Notes under the pieces: model-generated | What the model saw: the letters and a program-made list of their open reading frames with translations, nothing else | Databases searched by the model: none | What the model was told of the DNA's origin: nothing | Shown: positions 11,891 to 22,400 of the stretch, in pieces | How the letters are laid out: each line of letters opens with the position of its first letter | How positions within the stretch are numbered: the stretch's first letter is position 1 | Program-made: the position numbers and the translations under genes | From: Rhyacichthys aspro | Lineage: Eukaryota > Chordata > Actinopteri > Gobiiformes > Rhyacichthyidae | Assembly: GCA_036850595.1 (NCBI GenBank) | Contig: CM072166.1 | Span: 12,449,758 to 12,513,757, forward strand | Length of the DNA stretch: 64,000 nt | Direction: 5' to 3'

Positions 11891-12405
11891 ATGCGAGGGA
11901 AATACTTTCTCCTGGGCTTCTTGTTGCTCAAACTCATGGCTCTGGTGTGCAAGGCAGACGGGGAGCCAGGACTGCTTGGAGGATTCGTGATGATCGCCAC
12001 CTCCAACGGCTCCAGAGAAGAGGAGAGCGTGTCCGAGGAGACCCCACACGTCGAGGACAAGTGCAGGGGCTATTACGACGTGATGGGCCAGTGGGACCCG
12101 CCGTTTATTTGCAAAACGGGCAATTATCTGTACTGCTGCGGCACCTGTGGCTTCCGCTTCTGCTGCTCGTACAAGCACTCGCGCCTGGACCAGAGCACCT
12201 GTAAGAACTACGACACCCCGGTGTGGATGAAGACGGGCCAGACGCCGTACAACAAGATGAACAAGATGCGCGACAGCACCAAAGACAAGACGAACTTAAT
12301 AGTTTACATCATATGTGGAGTTGTGGCCATCATGGCACTGGTGGGGATTTTCACCAAACTGGGGCTGGAGAAGGCGCACCGGCCCCAGCGAGAGAACATG
12401 TCCAG
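11891..12405 (+). CDS. shisa9: Shisa-9 (CKAMP44-type AMPA receptor auxiliary subunit), exon 1
   Basis: This exon encodes residues 1-171 plus two bases of codon 172. Signal peptide: about 1-22 (hydrophobic LLGFLLLKLMALV, then CKA|DG). Residue 39 begins an NGS glycosylation sequon. The shisa cysteine domain runs from about 58 to 104, with eight cysteines at 58, 74, 82, 83, 86, 91, 92 and 104, and includes CRGYYDVMGQWDPPF and CCGTCGFRFCC. A single transmembrane segment lies at about 135-154 (NLIVYIICGVVAIMALVGIF), followed by TKLGLEKAHRPQRE. The YDVMGQWDPPF block and the membrane segment match SHISA9 rather than SHISA6 or SHISA7. The start has A at -3. The donor is AG|GTGAGA at 12406; reading through it would hit a TGA at once, so the 172-codon open frame is not the real C-terminus. 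In mammals the protein binds AMPA receptors at synapses and modulates desensitisation. Teleosts may carry two shisa9 paralogues; which one this is I cannot tell. Confidence 0.96.
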
Positions 12406-13475
12406 GTGAGACTCAAGCACACACGATCTTTGTTCCCTCTCAGTCCGCTTGTTTACGCGCAGAGAAGAGGGGCAGGGGTGCGCAGCGAGGACTTTATTCC
12501 AGGTTCAGCGTGAGTCGACTCGTAAACAGCACACAGTGGGTTACAGACTCCACATCCAGAGAAGAAACTTGTCCTTTTATTTTCAAAACCCAAAGTTACG
12601 CCTTCTTACAAGTCAGGATTCGTTTGTTTGTTCTGTTCCCAGGTTGACATTGAACTTAATTATCACAGTGAGTGCCAGATAGAATAATCACAACATGAGT
12701 CAAAACAGGAGCAAGTTTAAAGGTGGTGTAGGCAGAATTCCCAAAGTGTAAATGAATAGAAACTGTTCACTTTGAGCACCTCTGTGTCGCATTTTGACGA
12801 CAGAGATCAAAAGCAATAAGTGGTCACTGTATTTCCTACTCTAGCTTTAATATATAACACCTAGTATCAGAAGCTTCAACATTAGACATAGTTTTACGAT
12901 ATGGTGAAAGATGGAGTAGGCAGAATGTGGACATTGTCATAAGAAATAGAAAGTAAGTAAGTGACCTGACATCCAGCTGTAATAGTTTATGGAGCATTTT
13001 GGAGTTGTCCGAACCACTATAAGCACCCATCATGCTAATGCTTCCTCAAACTCCACAATACTTCAACAATCTGCTGCTATAATGCATTTTGCAGGCTTTA
13101 AATAAACAAAGTGGCCGTATTTTTATCCGCCTCTTCTTAAAAGAGCCACTACAAGACTTGCACGTGCATCATTTTCAAACAATAATGTGTTATTTGTGAA
13201 TATTTCTCACTGAAAAATTGCCTACTGTGGCTTTATGGCAGTGTGCAATAGGTGTACTCATTGTGGAGCGTAGTGAGCTGCTCCTCTTCATCAGCTCCTC
13301 TGCTACGGAGCTCCATTGTACAGTATGTGTGCACTGTTTATTTGACTCAAGATTAAACATATGACAGTGATTGAAATAAGCACAAATCCAAGCCTGTTCA
13401 GCGTTTTTTTCTCCACGCTAAATGAAGCCGCAGCCTCTCATCCGTCAGCACCTCTTTGTGTCTGCTCCGTGACAG
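12406..13475 (+). other. shisa9: shisa9 intron 1
   Basis: A 1,070-bp phase-2 intron with donor GTGAGA and acceptor CTGCTCCGTGACAG. About half of it is the MITE-like element at 12721-13232. The remainder shows no gene. Confidence 0.85.
12717..13236. mobile_element. TTAA-type MITE inside shisa9 intron 1
   Basis: The left end TTAA-AGGTGGTGTAGGCAGAATT (TTAA at 12717-12720) is mirrored by a right end whose complement is AGCCACAGTAGGCAATTTT next to TTAT (13233-13236). This is an imperfect terminal inverted repeat centred on GTAGGCA. The TTAA on one side and a one-base-off copy on the other suggest a piggyBac-like target site. No coding capacity. A second internal copy of GTAGGCAGAAT lies near 12918. 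Confidence 0.55.
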
Positions 13476-13582
13476 GGCCGTGGCCAGCGTGCTGCAGGGC
13501 GGATGTCCAGGGGAGCAGTTCCGCGGAGAGGAAGGCCTAGGGATGCACTCGCAGCATTTCGTCTCCAGGACCACAAACCTGC
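13476..13582 (+). CDS. shisa9: Shisa-9, exon 2 (short, diverged cytoplasmic exon)
   Basis: A 107-bp exon between acceptor CTGCTCCGTGACAG and donor GTGAGT (13583). Its first base completes the Arg codon split with exon 1 (AG|G), and its last base C starts a codon completed by exon 3. The translation starts R-AVASVLQGGCPGEQF and ends HSQHFVSRTTNL-Q. It aligns at its ends with human SHISA9 after the membrane segment, where I recall RALADVM at the start, a central H.QH, and a TPINNL end. The middle is diverged and shorter than in human. Phase 2-in and phase 1-out both fit. It encodes residues 173-207 of the cytoplasmic tail. The low similarity is the main uncertainty. Confidence 0.85.
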
Positions 13583-15749
13583 GTGAGTTGTGTTTTTTGA
13601 TATGTTTGTCAGAAGCTGTCGGGGAATGTGGTTGGAGCAAAGAGCGGCGAATGGAAGCGAGGGTGTGGTTTAAAAGCTGGTTGTAAAAAGAGACGGGGGT
13701 GTGTCCGGGCTGGTGTGTTGTGTCTTCAGGATGTGAGATGAAGAGATGTGAGTGAAAGTAGCTGGAGACATGCAAAAGTGTTGGAAAGTTTGTGGTGCGT
13801 TTGAGATCTGGGGTTGAAGTTGTAGTTTGGAATGAGGAAAAATAGACTTTTCTGGCACTGTGGGTAACTTTCTTGTGGCTTGTGTCAATCGTAGTAAAAA
13901 AAAAGAGTGAGTCTATATGAAATAGTGTTACACTTTGCTATTACTTGTACAATTTTGTCTTAGATTTGTCTTTCTATTGACAGCATGAGTCTATTTCTAC
14001 CCTGAAGTTGGTGATATGATCTTTTATGGAGGGTCATAATTTCGATTTTATCACAAATCACTGCATTTCTGTTTTTCTTTATAAATGATTGATTGATATA
14101 AATGATTAACACACGCATCAAAACTTGCTTCAGTTCTGATTACGGCTGTGGGATTGGTCGATATCAGATTGAATTACATTATTTGAACGTGCTGTTAATC
14201 TGTGAATTTAGAAATAGTTGGTCTGTTGATTAGACTTCACTCACAGAGACCCGTTCGTCGCCCGAGGAGTTACCGCCGGTTGCTACAGTTTTAACAAAAA
14301 AAAACTAGTGTCTTAGTGCAGTGAAGGGTACATGTCATCTAGGTTAGGTCAGCTAGGCTTTATTATCCAATGTTTCAATAGATAAGAACGTTCAGTTTGT
14401 GACGGCAAGCTTCGGCCGACCACATTCTCTCAAAAAAGAGAACTTGTTGGTGTACACCACTTGTCAACACTGAATTAATGGCTGCTACTGCTTATTTAAT
14501 TTATTGTTTGGTATCATAGCCAGTAACTTGTCATATAGTCCAAATTTAGCAGCATTTGTTTTGGTTGAAGCAGTAGAACATAGCAGTAGTCCTCTGTATA
14601 AGGTAAAAGAAGCAATAATACAAAGTCAACATGAATCGTGAAGGTAAAAAAATCTTCATAAACTGTGCTTAAAACTCAAATATGATGATTTATTGTATCG
14701 CGCATACTTGTTTTGTTGTTTTGTTGCTGCAAGTCAAACATCTAAGAGTTTAGAGTTAGTTTAGTGCGTCAGAACTGTCACTACAACAATGCATAGATCA
14801 ATAACAGAAGCACTTTATGTCAGTCTACTTAATAAAAACTGTCATTCCAGTTTGCGTAGAAAAACACATCCTTTTTTGCAAAATCTGAGGATTTCTCTGC
14901 AAATGCTACCATTTCTACAAACAATTTTTCATGCATTAGATCAGAATCTGAATTGCAGAAAACAGGACTCTTGTTTTGGCCGGATATCCGTCCGTTTCCG
15001 CGCAGAGAATGTCTTGCTGCCTTTTTTCAAACCCATCGCTTATTCACTGATTTATTTTGGTTCGCCATGATATAATGAGAGCGAAAGAGGGACGTGGGAG
15101 TGCGTGTGAGTCGGTGAGGAAGTGGCGCTGGTGCTGCTGGTGCTAGCGGACCGAGGAAGGGGTGTAGGGGAGAAGCAACACACAGAAAAGAAGTGCTGTC
15201 TATTTCTGCCGCGTCCCGTGGGCTGATACAGTACCGAGCCTCTTTGAAAGGGTTCAGATGAAAAGCACCAAAAATATTGAGTGTACAGTCATTCGGAGGT
15301 TTCAGCACCTGTCAGTCACTTGTGGTGCACAGCTGAGATGCTATAAAGGATGTGCTCGGAACAGTCACCTTGATGAAAGCGCCTTCTCGGTTGTTACTAT
15401 TAAGATATGCCTGTATTCAAGCTTAAACAAATCAACTGAAGGGAAAAAAACAATCTTCAACTAGAGCAGGACTGCAGTTCTAATGGGATACTTGATATTA
15501 GCATCACTAGCTACTGCAAACTTATTGTTATGTGATGTTATTCTTTGAGGTCCACAGACATTTCTCTTTTTCCAAACATTAACATCTAGCTCCATAAGAA
15601 AGTCTTATAAGTTCCAGATCCATTTACAAAATTGCAGTATGCAGTAAAATAGAATAAAAGACACCGGTCAGAAGTGTGTAATGTGTGATGTTGTGTAATC
15701 ATCTCAAGTAACACTTTTTGCATTCATCTTTCTGTAAAAAAACAGACAT

Positions 15750-16065
15750 TTAAAGTTCAACATCTCTTCCTGTTCCTGTTTGCACAACTTCCTGTTCCTT
15801 TATGACCAGAGTGAACAAAATGAGCACTGCAGCAGGAGAAGCACATTTTAAAATCACAATCTTGTATGAAAATATAGGTCATGCATGGACTAAATAAATA
15901 TGTTTCTTAGTTTTTAAAGTGAATGATCTGACCTATTTTCATTTGATTTGTTTCAATACAACACTACGTCCCTGCAAGGCTACCGTAGGAGCTCACAGGC
16001 TGTAGAAAGGAGGGGAGTGAGATGTGAAATTATTGGTCCATACAGTATAGTTGAAATTCAGGCAG
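15750..16065 (+). mobile_element. GGCTACCGTAG-family MITE, copy A
   Basis: The left end abuts TTAA (15750-15753). The copy contains the shared phrases CTTCCTGTTCCTGTT, GAGCACTGCAGCAGGAGAAGC and the family core GTCCCTGCAAGGCTACCGTAG (15969-15989), then GGCTGTAGAAAGGAGGGGAG. The right boundary is not clear. It lacks any coding frame of its own. Confidence 0.6.
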
Positions 16066-17092
16066 GGTCCGTCCAATGCAGAGCGCATGAGCTGCAGTTT
16101 TGGAGAAATGGAACTGTGTCAAGGCCACGGAAATCCATGAAGCTTGTCCATTTTCTGTGCTTCCAAAACATCAGCTTAAATAACATGCTGTGTAGTAACC
16201 TCCACCATCTGACAGGTGCCATGGTAACAAGATAAGGTAATTCACTCGACCTGTCAGGGCATATAATCGTCATGATACTGTAGCTGCGTGGTGTAGTGCA
16301 TTCACACTGTAAAAAAGACAGCATTATGCTCAAGGGCTGAAATAAAGATGAATGTTGATTTTGGACATAGCAGTGTTCTAAAAGTGTTCTAAAAGACAGG
16401 CAAAGTAGAAAAAAATGGAGCAAAGTCATTTCCTTTGAGCACTTCAGGTTATTGACTGTCAGAGATGCAGATTTGGCACAATGCAAATATATTAAATGTT
16501 TTTTTTGTCTGGTCTGCACAAAATCCAAGATGGAGAAAATGCAAATAAATTAATTTTGTTGTTTTCGGTGAACGCAAAACATATCAACGGGATTGATTTG
16601 GCATCTGGTCAATTGTGAAAGCTGTAAACTCATTACCTGCATTAAAGAAAAACATGTTGTGTGTTTATTTTGCCTTAAAATGCCTCTTCTCCAATCGCTT
16701 AACCGTTACTTGCCTCATATTCACTCTCACTATTACTTACACAGTTTCTTCTAGTAAATTATAGACATATTTTTAAACTGCACACACCATTTAGCACCCA
16801 CTATTGGAGAGTAGATTGCACCCTCAGAATCGACTAACAAAACTTCACACAACCTGTCTTTTGTCGGGCATTCTTAATTGCTTTACCTCCTCCTCTACCT
16901 CCCAGCCAACTCTTCATTATCAATAGTCTTTAAATAGTTTTCTTTTTGTGCGGTATTTTTGTCAGTATCAGACAATTTTCTGTCTTTTTACACACATTTT
17001 TTTTCTGCAGTTGGCCCTTTTGAAGAGTGAAGAATGAAGAATTGTAAAAATGCCGTCCAATGCTCATTAATGTCCTAAATAAGAATGCGTCA

Positions 17093-17222
17093 GAAAAAAA
17101 AAAAAAAGGGGGGGGGGGGTTTGCATAAGGGGGGGGGAAAAAAAAATTTTTTTTTTTTATAAAAAAAAAGGGAAAAAAATTCCCCCAAAAAAAGGGGCCC
17201 AAAAAATGAAAGGGAATTTTTT
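17093..17222. other. Homopolymer-only stretch, probable assembly artefact
   Basis: About 130 bases are composed almost only of consecutive runs of A, G, T and C (for example A11 G12, then G9 A9 T12), with a few readable words between. No repeat unit is present, so this is not a microsatellite. It looks like consensus from low-quality reads and should not be interpreted biologically. A second, larger stretch lies at 35751-36058. Confidence 0.75.
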
Positions 17223-17819
17223 TCACTGGAGTGTTATTTGTTGTCACCTTGAAATGTGGAAGGCTTGGTTTGTGTTTTTTAAGAGTTTTGGTTTGGAATT
17301 GTTTTGCGAAATGCCCTCATGTGGACAGGAAAAATGGTAGTCATATACAGCTTTTCCCCTTTTATAGAACATAAAAAGACATTCATTGTAGCATCCATGT
17401 GTAATAGACACTTCAGATTGATCTTTGGTGGATGCATGCATAAACATTGCTTGCATGCGCCGACAGGTAACAATTTTTTTCCTGTTGCCAATAGAAACCA
17501 TGATTCTCTTGCCTTTGCAGTTCACAGCTTGCGTTTGGAAACTGCGCAGAGTTCACAGTTGAGTTTCAACACCGCTTTGGCTGAAAATTCTTGTTTTTTG
17601 GAGCGCGGTGGAGTGGTAGAACAAAGTCAAAGCGTGTAAGTGGAAGGACAGCGAACGTGTGAGAACCAGATAAATAAGTAACGGTAGCTTCCCTGGCTCG
17701 CAACAAAGTGACATAACCCTACTCGGCGTGAAGCACGACGCCCACAAACTCCATCAACATCATGATGAGAGTGGATACAGGCTGTATTCATTAAAAAGGC
17801 TTGGCTTCGTTTCAGAGGG

Positions 17820-18120
17820 GTGGTCATGAAACGAGATAAATAACAGCGCGAGTAGGTGTCGGGGTCCGCCGTGCGTGTGAATGTGAGTCTTTTTCATTTC
17901 TCGCAGTGCTCCAGATGAGATAGTGGCCCGGCCTATCACCCGAGTGGCCGGGAGGACACCGCTGAGAAATTGTGATTATTATGTGCAACGAGGAAGTGGC
18001 TCCCCTCAACCTTCTAATCCGAGGGCTTGTGGGTAATCATGTGGAACGTTATTAACCTCGGCGATTGGCCAGGACCCCACCCAACCCCCACCTGAACGGT
18101 TTGACTCGGAGCTGGAATTA
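17820..18120. other. Candidate conserved non-coding element
   Basis: A repeat-free, GC-balanced block with words such as CCCGGCCTATCACCCGAG, AATTGTGATTATTATG and GTTATTAACCTCGGCGATTGG. There is no coding frame with recognisable content. It ends just before the transposon terminus at 18121. The regulatory reading is inferred from texture only. Confidence 0.35.
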
Positions 18121-19486
18121 GGCTGCGTTTACACTGGCTTTAAAAGTGGCTTCGATCAGATGCGATTTAGAATGAGATAATGTCAGCGTAAAGCACAGGA
18201 AACTGATCATATATCATCAAATCAGGCTCTGTTTACACTAATATACTTACATTTTTTTTTGTTGTGTTTCATAGTGTTTTAGGACTGCCGAACCTGAGAA
18301 AGTGCTGACATCATTTTAGATTGCAAATGGTGGCCAAAAAGAGAGACGAGTGTTTGCTTCCAGTTATTTTTTGGATTTGTCGCTAGTGTAAACAACAACC
18401 AGATATTTAACATTTTTTGTCGTATGATGTTGGATTCTTGTCTTAAGATGATCCAAGTTTTCAAAATGAAAGTGTTTTTTCAGACTTTATTGCTTTCACG
18501 ATATCATCCTGACCGATTCAATTATTGGTTAGTTATGTCATTTGCAAGCATTTATGAGTCCGATTTAATGTTACCGAGCTTTCCATATAAAAGGTGAATG
18601 CCAAATATATCTTATGATAATGTTCCTTCACCTTTGAGGGCTGAATAATGTACTAACAACGGCTTTAAAAGGTTTTTCTAATATGTAAATTGATTACACA
18701 ACTGCTTTGCTAACATGTCCATGATGCATATGAGGTCAAAGTTGTTTGCGTCATCAAAATGGCAGCAAAGTAGTTGTTTTATGAATTTACGTTGGACTAC
18801 CATTATAAAAGTCACTCGGACTCTTAGGAAAAGTCATTGATTGTTGTTAATATTGTGTTTACCCGTAAGAGTAAGGTATGTTAGCAAATGTTGTTATTGG
18901 GTATTTATTAGCATTCGGCTAATTAAATGTAACAAACGCTACATGCTAAATGGTGTTAAATGTTAAAAACAACCAAACAACAACAAAAATTCTCAACTCA
19001 CAAACTCTTTACTTTTAGTGAACCATATAAATGCGACATTAGCTTATTAGCTTTGATAGAATTTGCTGTTATCCTTTATTTGAACGCCAATGCATCATTT
19101 TTTTCAAGCATTATGCAATGAAATAATAAGATCAAAAATGAAAACCCATTAGTGTGGACGAAGCTCCAGATTTTAATCTTGTTTATAGTATATAGTAATA
19201 AGGATATAAGTGTGAACGCCAAAAACTGAATTTGTGAATTTTTTTCCTTTTGTCTGATAAATACAAATATGCAGACAGCTATGAGAGTGGGAAATGATAG
19301 GATATACTTATTTCAAACAAACGTCTAATTGTAAAAAAAAAAAGTATTATGTCTTAAGCATTGCAGAATTCAATCTTACAACAGTTCACTTGATTACTTT
19401 GGAACTATTTATGTATTTAGTTATGTATTTATTCCACTCCACAAATCTATTCTACTTTACCCTACAGTGTGGACGTAGCCGTAAAT
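18121..19486. mobile_element. Possible nested element pair with GGCTGCGTTTACACT-type ends
   Basis: The outer left end GGCTGCGTTTACACTGG (18121) pairs with a right end whose complement is GGCTACGTCCACACTG (ending about 19485). An inner left end GGCTCTGTTTACACTAAT (about 18226) pairs with a right end whose complement contains GCTTCGTCCACACTAAT (about 19147-19163). This suggests either one element with duplicated ends or one element inserted in another. A further single end, GGCTGTGTCCACACTAAC, lies at 20341. No transposase frame and no clear target duplication. Confidence 0.45.
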
Positions 19487-19589
19487 GTGAATGAGAATGA
19501 ATTTGAGAAATATGGATACTTAACTCTAGTTTGAAGTGATTAATAAAAGATAAATGGAGTGAAAAGGCTGGGATGAGTTGCGATTAAGA

Positions 19590-19960
19590 GCACGGCTGTT
19601 AAAGAATGGATGGAGAATGAAAGAGGAGGGAAGAGAGGGTAATTGCAATGTAAAGATAAGTGGCCTGGTTGAAGGGCCTCGGTGCCCGGGACATATAGCG
19701 CAGGATTAAGTTGGAAAATCTATTTTTAGTGCAAACTCCATATTGATTATAGCTTATGGCCAGATTGCTTTATTACTGGCATCAATGAATCTGGTCTGGC
19801 AGGGCTGTGCTGCTGATATAGGACTGTCCTTTGGGCCCAGTCAAAGAATGGTATTTGTCTGTAAAGAGCTCGCTGCTATATCACTTATATGACCTTCTTC
19901 CATTAAGCCTTTTTCAGTGCACGTGTCCAGAGCTGTGGGACTGTGCAGAGATGGGGAGGG
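19590..19960. other. Candidate conserved non-coding element
   Basis: A repeat-poor block with motif-like words, including a MEF2-like CTATTTTTAG (19721-19730), ATATTGATTATAGC and CCTTTGGGCCCAGTCAAAG. There is no gene content. Texture suggests an enhancer-like element in shisa9 intron 2; conservation is unverified. Confidence 0.35.
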
Positions 19961-20729
19961 GAGCCAAAATACTAACTTAAAAACAAAAACGTCGTAATTG
20001 TCTACATTAACGCTTTTATGTGCATTGACTAATTCTTTTTAGTACAACAATTGAACAAAATGGAAGATATTGATCAATAAACCCATATACACATACAAAT
20101 ACACCTTGCATTTGTTGAATCTTGGGAAAATAGACATTTAAAACTTCATAGATTAAAGTGGTAGGGCCATTACATTCTGATTGTTTTGCTACAACAGACA
20201 AACTGAGCACTGTTGGAGAAGTGCATTTGTGTTTATTTCTCAACAGCCAAGTTTTCTTAAAGGTTTCAGACATTTTGTTACTAAACTCATTAATTCATTG
20301 TGAAATAGTCATTCAACATTTACATTAACTAGCTAAATCAGGCTGTGTCCACACTAACATGGTTCAAATATGTCAATCGCCAAAAAAAAGACTGAAAATG
20401 CTGCTAGTTTAAAAGCTCTTTACACTATAGCGTACACAAAAACTAACATGCATTTCACTCAATAATTTGTCTGCTTATATTACATGAAAAATGCAAAGTT
20501 TTGAACCGGCTGAGGAGGTGTTTTTGTTTCATTGTGGGACACGGTACGTTGTTGTGGAAGTAGAACAGCAATGTCAAAATAACATGTTTTGGGGTTCAAA
20601 ACTCATGTGCTGATATTGTTAGTATTCAATGTATAAATCCATACTGAGGCAGAAGTGCCCCATAAAACACAAGGTTAAAAAGCTGATCTATTTTCAAGGG
20701 GAACGCTGCCATTATCCTGCTTCTTGTGT

Positions 20730-20960
20730 TTAAAGCTGGTGGTTGGTGACTGCTGGTGACAATACTGTATCCATGACAAATAATGCTCAACAATGCTACA
20801 TTTTGCAATACATGTTTGTATCACATGTACCCATGTATTTCCATTGGTTTTGTTCATTGACAACACCATGTCCATGCAGGGCTACCGTAGTTTCCCTCGG
20901 GCTTTGGGAAAGGAGTGTGTGGAGTTGCATTTTGAGAAAAAAAAACAAAACACATAATGC
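20730..20960 (+). mobile_element. GGCTACCGTAG-family MITE, copy B
   Basis: The left end is TTAA-AGCTGGTGG (TTAA 20730-20733). It contains CCATTGGTTTTGTTCATTGACAACA-like sequence and the core GGGCTACCGTAG (20879-20890), followed by a GGGAAAGGAGTGTG block. It is alignable in the reverse sense to copy C at 22.1-22.4 kb (shared AACAAAACCAATGGAAA and TTGTCATGGATA). A related fragment (GACAAACTGAGCACTGTTGG) lies about 500 bp upstream near 20200. Confidence 0.6.
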
Positions 20961-22129
20961 ATTTTTATGGATAAGTAACAAATATTGCCTTAAGACTCCT
21001 TTAGAATTGTATTGTTTATTTATCTTTTATTATTTATGGCTCTAAGAGGAAGAAAGCCCAGCAAGTGGAAGACTGTCCACTTAGCTTGAAATAGTCTTTT
21101 TAGGACTGCTTAACCACTGAATTACGTATTTGTTTTTGTTCATCCAGGACAACTGAAATGTAGCCATTAGAAGGGCCATGTAAAGGAAATGATAAAAAAT
21201 AAAATAAAATAAATAAAAGCAATTTTGTAAAGTAAGCAATTTGTAATTCACATACTGTAGTAATATTACAGAAACAGTAACACAATATTATGGACTGTTT
21301 TCCATATTCCTGAAGGATGTTTGCTTTGTTGTGATCATTTGCAACAACGACCCGACACAGACTGAAATGCAAAGCCCACACGGTTCTTCTACAAAGGCTT
21401 CAGGTGTGTGTTTGTTGCTGTCGGACCCTGTGTGTGTACGGCAGGGGCCCAAACAACCTCCTGCATTTTAAAAACGGACACTACGATGCTTTGTGATCCA
21501 GAACTTAGGCGGCCCACCGATCCCAGCCGGGCCTGCTGGCAGACTTTCATGTCATCCCCCAAACCCTGAGACTGTGCCTGAATCCCTAAAAGGATGGAAA
21601 TCCCGTGTCTTTTCTCTCCAGCATCAAAGAGCTAAAGGAGACAAAGGACGGCGCTGTGGAGAAAGCGGGCGAGTGAGATCTCTCTGAGGCTACTACATCT
21701 GAGGCGCTGAAGGACGGGGCTTTGGTTTGGTACACGTTGTATGTTCAGACACGAGGATTCACACGAGAATCTCATTCAATGTGACCTTCTCCACTCTTTC
21801 CTTGAGCCTTAATGCTGAAGTTGGACCTATGACGACACCTACAGTTGCAAAATATATAGAGGATTTATTGTTATCATCATATGCTGTATCTCTCAAAAAG
21901 ACTTTAATGGACTAATGTTTTAATTTTTTGCGTTGCGTTCTGCCATGTGCTCTTTGAACTTTGACATTGTGGCATCAAAAATTGTTAGAAGAACTTCCAA
22001 GAGTGGAAGACTCCTATTTACAGTCAAAAATAATAATAATAGTAAAAAGGTGTTTCTGGAATGGTTAAAGTTGTATTTGCAGTGTGGAGTTGAAGCTCAT
22101 TATTGACGCAGTAAACTAACACTGCCTCC

Positions 22130-22400
22130 TTTGTAAAGCCTGAGGGTGACTACGGTAGCTCTGCAGGGACATTTGTTTGTGTGGCTATTGTCAGTGAACA
22201 AAACCAATGGAAAAAAAAACAAAAAAACAAAAAAACAAAACAAGCAAACCAACAAAAAAATATAAAATATAAATAAAAAAATATAAAATATAGCATTTTT
22301 TCATTGTCATGGATATTGTCAACAACTGGCAACTGTATAACAAAGACTATTTTCATAGCATACTCTTGTGCCATTCAGCTTTACAGGGAAAAAAAGCGTA
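22130..22400 (-). mobile_element. GGCTACCGTAG-family MITE, copy C
   Basis: Reverse-orientation copy with CTACGGTAGCTCTGCAGGGAC near 22151-22171, AACAAAACCAATGGAAA, an internal A-rich expansion (22208-22290), then TTGTCATGGATATTGTCAAC. The two ends read TGTAAAGCCTGA and, in complement, TGTAAAGCTGAA: inverted repeats beside degenerate TTAA sites. Confidence 0.6.

Noticed and set aside
11744..12204. Frames of 103-144 codons overlapping shisa9 exon 1 in other phases or on the minus strand
   Set aside because: Shadows of the GC-rich shisa9 exon.
12406..12409. Stop codon directly after exon 1, giving a 172-residue protein
   Set aside because: The TGA is part of the GTGAGA donor. The matching phase of exon 2 and homology to the longer SHISA9 tail show the protein continues.
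13456..13686. 76-codon frame as an independent gene
   Set aside because: Only 13476-13582 has exon signals and SHISA9-like ends. The flanks are splice signals and intron.
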